Source of the DNA: Tubulanus polymorphus | Taxonomy: Eukaryota > Nemertea > Palaeonemertea > Tubulaniformes > Tubulanidae | Length of the DNA stretch: 64,000 nt | NCBI RefSeq assembly: GCF_964204645.1 | Contig: NC_134029.1 | Location: 4,225,001 to 4,289,000 of the forward strand | Reading direction: 5' to 3' | Shown: positions 1 to 10,354 of the stretch, in pieces | Numbering within the stretch: the first letter of the stretch is position 1 | Layout of the letters: each line of letters begins with the position of its first letter | The notes under the pieces: model-generated | Databases searched by the model: none | The model's input: only the letters and a program-made list of their open reading frames with translations | Told to the model about the DNA's origin: nothing | Translations under genes and position numbers: made by a program

Positions 1-27
1 ATCATAGATTGAGCTTCAAACTTTCAG

Positions 28-210
28 CTCACAGTGGGCGACCTAAACGTATTTCTGGTCACTGACGAGGTGCTCATGTCGGAGAAGAGAGAAGGCAAGT
101 TGGCCGACTTCATGGACAATTATCCGAAAATCCTGGCTCACAGAAATCGAATTGCAGCAATTCCAAGCATTGCTGCCTATCTGGCAAGTCGCCCTGTTAC
201 CCTTTATTGA
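28..210 (+). CDS. Sigma-class glutathione S-transferase, last exon (partial gene)
   Basis: The exon follows a polypyrimidine acceptor ending ctttcag (21-27) and is open for 60 codons to TGA at 208-210. It encodes the C-terminal alpha-helical part of a cytosolic GST: it starts LTVGDLNVFLVTDEVL, the 'T-x-A/G-D' N-capping box region, and ends in a helix like HRNRIAAIPSIAAYLASRP, the usual sigma-class ending. The family conjugates glutathione to electrophiles, and some members act as prostaglandin D synthases or as S-crystallins in cephalopods. The active-site tyrosine and glutathione-binding half lie upstream of the window. A poly(A) signal follows the stop. The gene converges on DIS3. The sigma-class call rests on motif memory; another cytosolic class is possible. 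Confidence 0.85.
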   Translation, partial: LTVGDLNVFLVTDEVLMSEKREGKLADFMDNYPKILAHRNRIAAIPSIAAYLASRPVTLY

Positions 211-234
211 AAGTACTTGAAGTAAATCTGTTGA

Positions 235-240
235 AATAAA
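235..240 (+). terminator. Poly(A) signal AATAAA of the GST gene
   Basis: AATAAA lies 25 bases after the GST stop codon, the expected place for cleavage and polyadenylation. Confidence 0.75.
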
Positions 241-536
241 AGTATTATTCCTGCAGTAGAGTTCTCTTTAATGAGATGACTAACATGATAACTAAGCTAA
301 AATAAGAGCTAGTAATTTACAAGCAATTTAAGAACTGTTCTAACTGAGGAACCACATCAAATCCAGTTATCCACGACCATATTCTAAGATTATTTCAAAT
401 TTTCTTTTTGTCTGCTGAACAGAAAAAGGCCACTTCCTTTTGGGGCTTTATCCACATGGGTTCCTCAAAATACCGAACCGAATGGACAATGAACCGAAAA
501 CAACAAAATATTTCATATGAAACATATAAGATTTCT

Positions 537-542
537 TTTATT
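537..542 (-). terminator. Poly(A) signal of DIS3 (AATAAA on the minus strand)
   Basis: The plus strand reads tttatt 22 bases beyond the DIS3 stop codon. It faces the GST poly(A) signal about 300 bases away, so the two transcripts end tail to tail. Confidence 0.65.
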
Positions 543-563
543 CTTCTTTACGTGAAAAAATAA

Positions 564-3500
564 TCATCTTTTACGGAGTTTCTTTGTGTTTGGTTCAGTC
601 GACTGTTCAGTTATTGGAGACACGCTGAAACCAGCAATCTGCAAATATAAGGCAATTAATCATGTGGTGAATAAAGAAATTTCTATTCACAGTTAAGGAA
701 ATCAGTAATAGTAATTTTAGTAATTCAATTTCTATGGCGCCCTTTTCTCTATGATACAATGTTCAATGGCGCTTTCAATTAAATTTGTATCATCACCCCA
801 GCCTATATAACCCATTAATTCTATCAGTCAGCGAAGTAACATCTGAGCAGCTGCTAGGCACTCAGGAGTCATTTATCAGACCAGGTACCCATTAAATCCT
901 GGGGTGACGAAAGGCAATGAGGAAAAGTGTCTTGCCCGAGGACACTACGGTAATGTAATGGGTTCGAACACATGAATTGGCTGCTTTCCAGACTCTCACG
1001 CTCTAACAACTCGGCCACACCGCTCGAAATTCACTTCAAATCAACTTACATGAGGTTTTACAAGTTCTACTTTCAGTTTCTGATGTTGTACATTACTCCG
1101 ATCGATGCTGACTTGAACGATAACTGGATCAAATATCTGTAATTTCTCACCACTAGAAGCCGTTTGACAGGCATTCTGAAAAAAAAAGTACAGAAAATTT
1201 TACTGTAACCTTAGATTCACTACATATACAGGGTTCTAAGATATCTGCAGTGAGGGCTGTTTCTTACAAGAGGTTCCTTTTACTAATCATTATCAGTAAG
1301 AATATCAAGATACAAATAATCTAAATCCCATAACTATTCAAGAAAAGAGTCAGAATTATGCTTAACCAAATACTAGATAAGATAGAGCCCATTGACTAAA
1401 AGGGCTTTCAGTTAATTAGGTGGCACAATGTCTCTTAAAGAAGATTGACTGAAATCAACAGGCTTAACTATATTCATCATATTTTCGTCAAAATGATCAA
1501 CAAACAAAGTCTTGATCGGCACCAACCTCTTCGTCATAAACAAAAGACACTTTAGAATCTTTCTTATCGAGTTTCAGAGTTCCTTCCAGTCCGTATTTCG
1601 GGATGAGAACCTGTATGGCGTTCTTACGAACGAACAACACGTAGGCTTCTTCATCTTGAACACGTAATTTGAAGAAAAGCTACAAAACAGAAGCAAACAA
1701 ACACGTTTTGCGACAAAGATTAATAAATATACATATCAGAATGTTCATGTTCATATTGTCTTAAAATATCTACCTGTGTATGAAGACCGACAGATGCTCG
1801 GCCGGCGTACTGCGCCATCTTGTGTCGGTAATTCAGATTATTACAGATTTGTTGAGTTTTACGTTTATCGAGTAATTCAGGATACGATGCGTCTGCTCCG
1901 ATTGCTACGGCGAGCAAACGATGAACGATGATATCAGAATACCTGAAACAAATACAACAAACGATGAATGGCGTAGAAATTTTTGTCTAGAAATGTTAAA
2001 GAACTTGTTTAGAAGGGCGGTTTGATAGGCCACAACTTATATATGTTTCTATTCATTCAATTATATCTAGTTCTCTATCAATTCTTGTGTTCGAAATTCG
2101 ACAAAACATGAAAATGAATAGTCAAAGCTGTTTAATTTGGATCAGTTTAACCAGGCTTCTGATCTTATCTGGATATTATTTTCAGCTCAACTATACATCA
2201 ATTGGATTCAAGAGGGTTTTATTGTACCTCCGGATAGGTGAAGTGAAGTGTGTATAGATCGGCGTGGCTAATCCGTAATGTTGATATTCTTCTTTATCGA
2301 CCATCCCACTGCTGAAGTATACGGCTTGCATCATACATCGCGTCGTTACGATACGTAACATTGTGTTGAAGAATGCGTTTTCCTCGATGACTGCTTTATC
2401 TAACGATTCGGCGAGTAATTTACCATTACCAACATTTAAACTGAAGCCCTGAATATAAAAAAAGGTTACTTATATAAAAACTTTTGCAGGGTATATATTT
2501 AACCCTTCCAGTGCATCTATTCTGCAGTGTGGTGTATAGATCGATGACGGACTTTGCTGGATTGATGTTATTAGTAATTAGTTTTGATCTCTAATGAAAG
2601 ATGGCAGCATAGCGGTGTAGATGCATTATAGAGGATGTAGAAATGACAAGGGTGTCAGTCCCTCTAAAATCCCTTGGTGAGAACACTAATGTTGACGCCA
2701 ACTAGATTATAGATTATATTGTTGCTTACCATGATTTGTGCAGCGCGTAAAAGTGGCTCAAAATTCGATGGTGGAGGTGAAGGATGTCGCCGTAGCAGCG
2801 CACAATCGGAGAATTCTTGCAGAATCTTTTGTGCTACAGATATATTTGCTAACAACATGAATTCTTCTACCATTGAGTTTGTCTCCCTAGAAATATAGAA
2901 ATTTTACCATTTTGAAATGTTCAAGTTACTGGCAAAATGACAACTATAATATCAACCAACAAACCTCAATTCTTTACACTGTACATCAATCGGATCCGCA
3001 GTTTCACTATCAACTTCGAACCGAATTTCAGATGAAGCCAAGGTCAATGCTCTGAAAAAGTCAAGTACATAGGTCAAATTTAGCCTTGTTATACAGGTCG
3101 CAGTTTTCATCAAATGATTCATTCGTCGTATCACTTCCCATGACTTGGGTCCAGAATCACTGGCACACTCACCCATTTTCAATTCGTTTCTGTTTAAGGA
3201 TTTTCGCTAATGAATTCAGTCGTCTCAGACTATTAGACAATTCATCATTTCTTGATTTATCATCTATTATCACTTGAGCCTCTCCATAGGTCAGTGACGC
3301 CTGTATAAATCATAGAAAACACAATATACCTCAATATTCAAGAATAAATAAGCCTCTGAAATGATTATTGCCATTTCTAAGGATATTTTAGGACCCTGTA
3401 CCTTTGAATGGATGACTGTTTTCATGAATTTGGTGTTGACGGTCTTAGCTTCAGGAGTCACTTCCCAAAGAACAGAAAATGCAAATCTGAAATGAATATT

Positions 3501-6500
3501 CAAATAACTATTCATCGAAAACAGTTCATCGGAAAATCTATAAATGGAAATTGCCGAAAAGGATGTTGCATACCTTTCACCATCAGAGCGCAATGAACAC
3601 AGATTAGAACTTAGTAATTCTGGTACCATATCAATCCTCTAGAAATAATAAGTAAATTAGTGGATTTCAGGCAAATATCAATTGATAATTGATAGAGAAA
3701 TACTGAATTTAGTGAAAATACCTTATCACATAGATATACAGTAGTTCCCCGACTCGCAGCTTCTTGATCTAATGCATTACCAGGTCGAATAAAATGAGAC
3801 ACATCTGCTATATGTACACCAACCTGTAACATGAAATCAGCAGATAGTCAAACCCTAAAATACAGTCACTCCGCCTAACATCAGGTTTTTTCTGAGAACG
3901 GAACATTCGTATTTTGCCTTGGAACTACGTAGTCAAAAACTCCTGATATACAGCCATAATCCTAAATCACTGCTGTAGGCGGTATAGTGAGGGCTGACTA
4001 AATTTTATTCATGAAAATGAATTGTTAAAATTGTGATCTGTCCTCAGTGAATCATTGTTACCTCATAATTTCCATTTTCTAATACACGACAGTGAAGAGC
4101 GTCATCGATATCAGTACAACCTGGTGGATCTACGCTACATATTACTACATCACGCAAATCAACTCTACTTTCATAATCCTAGAATATAATCGCGGCAAAT
4201 ATAATCTATTCATAGTCATCTTCTTCACTAACGAAGACGACCGAATTGAGTTAGTGTTACCTCGGGAGTGATAGTCCACGGTAGTTTAGGTAGGAAACTC
4301 TTCACAGCTGTGGAAAACGATGAATGAGGAATGTCGTGTTCTAACAAAAGAACTTCATTCTCGGTATCTTTGTCACCAATATCACCGAGTTTACGCACAA
4401 AATGACCCTAAACGGTGATAAATTCACATTTGAGAAAAATTTTAGGGAAAATGGTTCTTACAGATCAGATAATATAAAATTCCCTGATATTTTTCCAGAC
4501 CCTTGGCCAAAAATTCCATGATTGAATAATAAGATATCCTCAAAAAACAAAAAAATTCATTGAATTCCCTGATTCTGTAAGAACCCTGTAAAGTGTTTCT
4601 TTTTTTTTAAAGGAACAGCCAGAGAATGTGGAATCATTTCTGGATTTAGAATAGAATGTTTACCTGTGGATATCTAGAAGTTCGCGGCCACGCGTCGATA
4701 GAAACAACAATGCGTTGACCCGTCAATAAAGCCGCCTGTTTAGTTTGAATCCGGATTTTCGGAATTTTACGTTCGGCCGGCACAAATATGTGAAATGTTG
4801 CCTGAAAAATTCATTTCGAAAATGAAGATGACACTTTTTGAGTTTGAATCACCGCAAATATTTAAGGATTTCTACCTCACTGATGGCAGACGGTTGCAGT
4901 ATACCACAGTATTGTCTCCACTTGCGTTTAATGATTCCAACGACTCGACCTGATTTTTGACGATTGCTTTTCGGTACTTTCTTCTGCAATGCTTTGTCCT
5001 GTAAGTGAAATACATCTTTATGACACCTGCTTCGTTAAAACATTACTTCAAAAGTCTGAACAATCGCAAACCTTTTCTTCGATGTCGTTAACTTCTTCGA
5101 CATTCTCATCTTCCAAAACCATCGAAGACGGACAACTCCATTCTGATTCGGGTAATATTTCGATAGCAACGATATCATCCTGTACTCCGCGATTCAGATT
5201 CATAGCACCTTGAATAAACACCTGTAGCGAAGAAATAATGATAATAACTTCTTGGTCATAAATGCTTCACAAAATCCAAAACAGATTCATGAATGTAGCG
5301 CAGAACTGCGTTCTCCTCAGAGCTGGGTTCTGACAGATCAGGGAATCAAAAATTCCTTGATTTCCCTGACCATTGACCAAAATTTCCATGATTGTCTATT
5401 TTAAGCTGTCTTCAATGGCGGCTTTTTCCTCTCAAGAGGTTCACTGTGCCACTAGTCACCAGCAATAAAGATCTGACACCAAAAATTCGAATTCTCTTGA
5501 CTTTTCCCTGATTTTCCTGTGATCTGTAAGAACCCTGTCAGATGTTCGATTCTAATCTTACCCAATCAGTTTCGCCGCCATCACCGTCAATAGCGACGGA
5601 TGCTTCGAGGTAATTTTCGCGACTCGCGTGAAATGTTCCTTGTCTGTATTTACCAGCTTTAACCCCGCGCTGCACTGCGGCTAAGTTCAGGTGTTCCGGG
5701 TATTGAATTCTATCTTTAAACGACTGAAACAAATCCAGATTTTAGCGATAATGAGATGAATAACTGAATCTATTGCACTAATACTGTACCCACTCTAATC
5801 ATTAAGTTACAAGACATTCTCTGTTGAATAAGTATAATTATCCTATTGCATATCCGTGTATTGAAAAAGGTCATCGCAACATCGTTGTTGTCACGGTAAA
5901 TACACAACCTAAAATCATGTTTCTATGGTAATGCTTTAACAACAGTTACTATAGATTCAATACTTACCACTTTATCTCCAATATTAGCCAGTCTGTCCTG
6001 CAGTTCTTCGCAACCTACTAAACCGGCGACATACTCTTCAACTGGAAAACAAGCCGAATTAATTTAAAATCTGAAATCTTTCCCGGAACAGCGCACAAAA
6101 TTACAGAAGTAGGCTGTAAAAGTGAAGTTGACATATTTGATGAGAAGTCAGTTTTAAAACGAAAATACATTTATGGTTGCAAATTTCATAACTGTATCAG
6201 CACTTAGACAATAACGAAAAATCTTTATTCTCAAATTCACTTTCAAATTTTCCGATTGATTATATTTACCCGTGAAACTAATCAGCCCATCTTTAATAGC
6301 TTTCTCTTTGTTATCTCTATCATTGGTCAGTAGCACGATAGAAGGTGGTTTATCTGAACTCGTATATAAATGCGATTGATACCAAGTCGCTGCTACTCTG
6401 ATTGCTCTATCATTGCGATCATTAGCTGATTCACCGCGCTGTCGCTCTATGTATGTATCCCTAGTGATTAAAATGAAACATGATCGTTTCCATAGACAAG

Positions 6501-8011
6501 TGATCGTCTCATTCAATTGAAGAAAAGATCCACAATACAGAGTTAAACTAATAGAGTATAGGCCTGGCTATTAATGCTATGAGCCATCTTCAAAACAGAT
6601 TTATTGATTAATTATTTGACAGAATTTACAGATTAATCTGAATTGAAAATGGCCGCAATAGCATATTAGAGTTTAGAAATATCAAAATACTCCATCTTTT
6701 TGGTTCGATTATACAGGCTTTTTTCTAGACGATTGCATGAATCAAATGTATGGTTTTGGGTAATTGCGGGAAAATTGTATTTCACACTTACTTGTGGTGT
6801 TCATTTACGAATGGATAGAAATGTCTATCAGGATTATCCATGATGTCCTTCAGACGTTTGTAAATAGCTCCACTTCTGTGACGAACCTAAAATTAGATAA
6901 ATGTCAGTATAGATGATCAATTCCCCAGTTTTTAACGATTTCAAGGCAAAAATTCTCTAATAAAATCCCACAATAGGAATAAAATAAGGGTCCAAAGTAG
7001 TTCTTTGAGTGTGTAGTTAACATTTCAAAAAGTTTTAACTATATCCCAAAAATCAGGCTATAAGGACATGGTTGAATGAATTACAAGTTCCGGGCCAAGA
7101 ACAAATCAAAAGTTTAGGGACAACCAGACTATTTCCTATACTAAGCGGGGGAATTTCATGCTAATGTCAGAACACAAAGCGTTTCATAGTATCCCTAATT
7201 TAGAAAAAAAATCAGCTCATGACCAAATTTAAAACAAACCTCTTCAATAACTGTCTGCAGCATAATGACATTGGTAAAAATTGCATCTTCAAGTGCGTCA
7301 ATCTGAAAAGAGTTATTTACAACAACGCTGTGGCTACTAGTACGGACCCGTACGGATTACTCTGGAGGCTATTCGTACGGAACTAGGATCTGTACGCTAA
7401 TAACTGTCGCTGATTGGCTGATTAACGCTGGTCATGCGTACAGAGGTGCGCGACTTAAAAATTCAAGGAAAGTGTGGAGAATAGAGTTAGAGAAAAATAT
7501 AGCGGATCCAGCGAGACTCGAACCCGGGCCAGTAAATTACTAGCGCAGCATCATACCACTAGACCACCGAGCTCGCTGACAATCAGTCGAACTTTTTAAC
7601 TACATAGGCCTATAGCCTCACCTTACCCTAACCCTATCCCTTCCCGTACGAACATTCCAGAGTAATACATACGAATAGCCTACGGAATTATTCGTACGGG
7701 TGCGTATGAATAGCCACTTCGTTACAACAAATGAAACCAACACAAATTATCAAGATCTATAAGAACTAAAGAGAAAAAATTAAAAAACGCACTTGATGTA
7801 ATACGACATTAGTATCAGGAATCAAATAATGAGGATCATCAATCAGTTTCGTTTTTCGCTGCGGTGCCGCTTGTAAACTGCAATTATCATGCGAGCAGTC
7901 GGAACACACACTCGAACTGCACCAAATATCATCTCTCAAATAATGTTCCCGAACGATTTTCAAAATTCCGCCCTTTCTCGTTTTCTTCACGAACACCTTC
8001 GATCTCAGCAT
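564..8011 (-). CDS. DIS3: DIS3/RRP44 exosome exoribonuclease and endonuclease, complete, 22 exons
   Basis: Catalytic subunit of the RNA exosome: 3'-5' hydrolytic exonuclease (RNB domain) plus PIN-domain endonuclease. Exons in transcription order: 7793-8011, 7240-7302, 6792-6886, 6270-6460, 5968-6041, 5562-5723, 5072-5221, 4876-4998, 4664-4801, 4261-4407, 4062-4178, 3722-3823, 3574-3638, 3402-3486, 3173-3300, 2965-3051, 2730-2886, 2228-2448, 1774-1942, 1527-1679, 1050-1175, 564-638. Phases are all consistent; they sum to 948 aa, against about 958 in vertebrates. Visible: CR3 cysteines C31, C36, C39 (C-x4-C-x2-C); PIN acidic residues in DTNVVLHQ (D66), NDRNDRAIR and [13 protein letters not shown] catalytic [10 protein letters not shown] (D477, D479, D480) then [12 protein letters not shown]; the RNB end [13 protein letters not shown]; an S1-like C terminus ending in basic KKLRKR. 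The start was chosen because [15 protein letters not shown] matches the family; further in-frame ATGs lie just upstream. The short last exon is supported by a perfect gtaagt donor at 1049 and its IAGFSVSP continuation. Confidence 0.96.
845..1026 (-). repeat. tRNA-derived SINE-like element in the last DIS3 intron
   Basis: Read on the minus strand from about 1026, the sequence has an A-box-like GTGTGGCCGAGTTGTTAGAG and, some 40 bases later, a B box GTGTTCGAACCC. A non-tRNA body follows with TGTCCTCGGGCAAGACACTT and ends near GGTACCTGG. This is the pol III promoter plus central-domain layout of a tRNA-derived SINE, with a Leu/Ser-like head. I see no clear poly(A) tail or target duplication. Confidence 0.7.
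7325..7721. mobile_element. Non-autonomous DNA transposon (hAT-like MITE) with 8-bp TSD, in DIS3 intron 1
   Basis: A 397-bp element is flanked by identical 8-bp direct repeats TTACAACA (7317-7324 and 7722-7729). Its ends are imperfect inverted repeats: the left end ACGCTGTGGCTACTAGTACG matches the reverse complement of the right end, CGAAGTGGCTATTCATACG, and both continue into ACCCGTACG. It has no coding capacity. Eight-base duplications are typical of hAT and P superfamilies. A tRNA-like segment sits inside it at about 7500-7580. Confidence 0.75.
7500..7580 (-). repeat. Degenerate tRNA-like sequence inside the hAT-like element
   Basis: The minus strand has an A-box-like TGGTCTAGTGG and a B box CCCGGGTTCGAGTC about 30 bases apart, with CAGCGAG near the 5' end and CTCGCTG near the 3' end able to pair. 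The T stem and anticodon stem do not fold properly, so this looks like a tRNA-derived relic, not a functional tRNA gene. Confidence 0.5.
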
Positions 8012-9736
8012 CGACGCGTTGTCGGCCATTTGTCGGTTGTTTCGGTGATCGCTTTCACCATTCGGAAATTTTACCATTTCTTTCGAGTCGCCGTGCTGAA
8101 AAAAGTTTTTGGACAAAATTGTTGCGTAGAGGCTGTATTTCACAGCAGTCCTAAATATCGACCAAAACCGAACCTACGTGAAGTGAGCATGTTATTCCAG
8201 CCTCGTATTCAGATATAGTGTGTACACACTGAACAGCTGCATGTAGATACTGGTTGATGTGAAATGTATAACGGAGCGATGATGTATATATATAGTACAG
8301 CATCAGATACTGTAAATGCATGGCTAATCCTTCCCAGAATATTTCTAAATATGATGAAGTAAAAATCCGCAAACCTTTTCTATCTAATGAAAATGCCTAT
8401 GCCCTACTCTCAGATCTCAAGGAAAATTTGGCAGTGTATTTCCAGTGGACTGAAATATTAGTCTTCGAATAAATTGGTCAATCAATGCAAATAACCATAG
8501 AATAGCGATATACGATAGATGGACATTTCCATTAATACTGAATATTTTGGAATTAGGCCTATTCATTGAAAAATGATTTCGACTTATTCCAAAATTGAGT
8601 ATTTTGATAAGGCAACTCTTTCTAAGAGGCTATTCTTTTAAGTTGGGCCTGCATTGTTAAGCATGACCAGCGTGATGTTTTAGGCGAGAGGGGTTATTTT
8701 CAAAAAATTGGGACCTTAGCAAATACGCTATGGATCTTGAATTATCTAGACTCTCTACCTAAAATACAGAATTCAAAAAGTTTGGTTTTTTCCCACGATG
8801 AATTCAAAAAGTTATATTGATAACGGCTGCCTGTGGTAACTTCAAATGTCACCATACATTTCATGCACCTCAGTCGGTCTTGGGAGAGTAAAAGAGACTT
8901 TCAATATTTTTTAGGAAATAGTTGTCGGACAATCAATTTCACGGATTGGTTAAATGATCCAAAGTAAAAAGACTTGATTATCGGCGCAAGGCTGTACATA
9001 ATATCCTACTGTTTCCACAGGTTAAAGGTGTATTAGTTGAACTCGATCCCTAACTGACCAGCTTGAGTACGACCTTTGATAAGACCCGATCAGCCATCAA
9101 AAGCAAAAGCAGCGAGTGGCCGAAGGCGTCGTCACCTAGACCGAAATTTCCTTCAAATTTTCTGGCTTTATTTGATTTCTAATAATACGTAGTCAGCGGT
9201 TCAGTTCTACAGTTCTGGATCCAGTTCTACTGAGTTTTGAATCCAATTGTACCACAGTTGTATAAGCTGCTTAAAGTCTGCAACTGGTGAACAAACAGAA
9301 TCAAATTATCGGCGTAAAATCAAACAGACTTTTATTTACAGCAAATTTTCAAGACCCTCACCTTAGGGTGGCATGAGACAGTTGTTTCCGAATAAAAAAA
9401 AATTAGAAAATCATTAGACACATTTTTTCATCATGCCTGAAGAGGGACCAATTGTTGTTCAAATAATCATCATTTGGGTAGATTGTTGGTAGGTCCTCGA
9501 GCTGCATTTGAAACAAATCACAAATAAGCGTCTCAAGTCACCCCGATTTACGGTATGTTAAATTGGCCACAAAACTAAGTAGACTGGTGTGGCCCGGGCA
9601 TCGGCGCTTTCCAACGTGAAGGCACCCCTTAATAGAAAATCAACCATCGTTCCGTTTGCAGGATTCGAATCTAATGGCATTTCGGTGGCAATAAATTCAT
9701 TCTTTGACTTCTCGGCGGGAATGTCAAGTTACTTGT
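8012..9736. other. Intergenic region upstream of DIS3; no gene recognised
   Basis: This is the space between divergent DIS3 and the gene promoter near 9780. At 8139-8175 (+) and 8245-8272 (minus sense) it holds two short segments that recur upstream of SMC5 (see repeat at 40474-40540). No long ORF, tRNA or satellite is seen in the rest. Confidence 0.5.
8139..8272. repeat. Dispersed repeat, copy 1 (upstream of DIS3)
   Basis: The plus strand carries TATTTCACAGCAGTCCTAAA followed by TATCGACCAAAACCGA, and about 70 bases on, in opposite orientation, TTATACATTTCACATCAACC followed by AGTAT. Both segments recur side by side, in one orientation, at 40474-40540 just upstream of SMC5. Confidence 0.6.
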
Positions 9737-9815
9737 CATTGGTCAGTATTGTGTAATATGACGTCACACCGGTGTCGGTATATAAGGCCCGGTCACGGGG
9801 TCACTCTTTCCAGTT
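9737..9815 (+). promoter_or_regulatory. Core promoter: inverted CCAAT, palindromic CRE, TATA box, pyrimidine initiator
   Basis: ATTGG (inverted CCAAT) lies near 9738, the full palindrome TGACGTCA at 9759-9766, TATATAA at 9779-9785, and a pyrimidine tract ctctttcc near 9805, about 25 bases below the TATA box. The order and spacing are those of a regulated pol II promoter responsive to CREB/ATF factors. It points right, toward the predicted gene at 10355. Confidence 0.65.
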
Positions 9816-9926
9816 CGGCCATTTTCCGGTATGCTAAACTGCGTCCATTTTATTTTTTCTGTCGATGAAATGTTTCTTGATTGATTTAATATCTTGGTAT
9901 TAATTATTCTTTTATCAATATTGCAG

Positions 9927-10354
9927 CAGTAGCAGCAGCAGCAGCAATCAGAGAACCTACAACAAGAAGAACAGTCTACAACAGAACCTTCTACAACAGA
10001 ACATTCTACAACAGAACCTTCGACAACCGTGAGAACCTTCTACAACAGAACCTTCGACAACCGTGAGAAGCTTCTACAACAGAACCTTCGACAACAGGAC
10101 CTTCGACAACCGTGAGAAGCTTCTACAACAGAACCTTCTACAACAGAACCTTCGACAACCGTGAGAACCTTCTACAACAGAACCTTCGACAACCGTGAGA
10201 AGCTTCTACAACAGAACCTTCGACAACAGGACCTTCGACAACCGTGAGAAGCTTCTACAACAGAACCTTCTACAACAGTACCTTCGACAACCGTGAGAAC
10301 CTTCTACGGAACCTACAACAACGTCGACAACTAACTACAAAAACTACAACAATC
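9927..10354 (+). repeat. Minisatellite in the presumed 5' UTR
   Basis: After a possible acceptor (ttgcag, 9921-9926) come a CAG/GCA triplet run and an array of ctacaacagaacctt and cgacaaccgtgagaa units up to about 10310. Stops in every frame and no in-frame ATG before 10355 argue that it is untranslated, although one frame reads as a mucin-like STTEPSTTE repeat for part of it. Confidence 0.6.

Noticed and set aside
1041-1052. DIS3 stop codon in exon 21 (CAT GTA AGT TGA)
   Set aside because: GTAAGT is a perfect donor and the exon at 564-638 supplies the expected family C terminus, so exon 21 is not terminal.
7500-7580. Functional tRNA gene
   Set aside because: A and B boxes are present but the T and anticodon stems do not pair, and the sequence lies inside a transposon-like element.
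10199-10354. N-terminal extension of the orphan protein through the STTEP-like repeat
   Set aside because: The frame is open back to 10199 but contains no ATG before 10355, and a stop precedes it.
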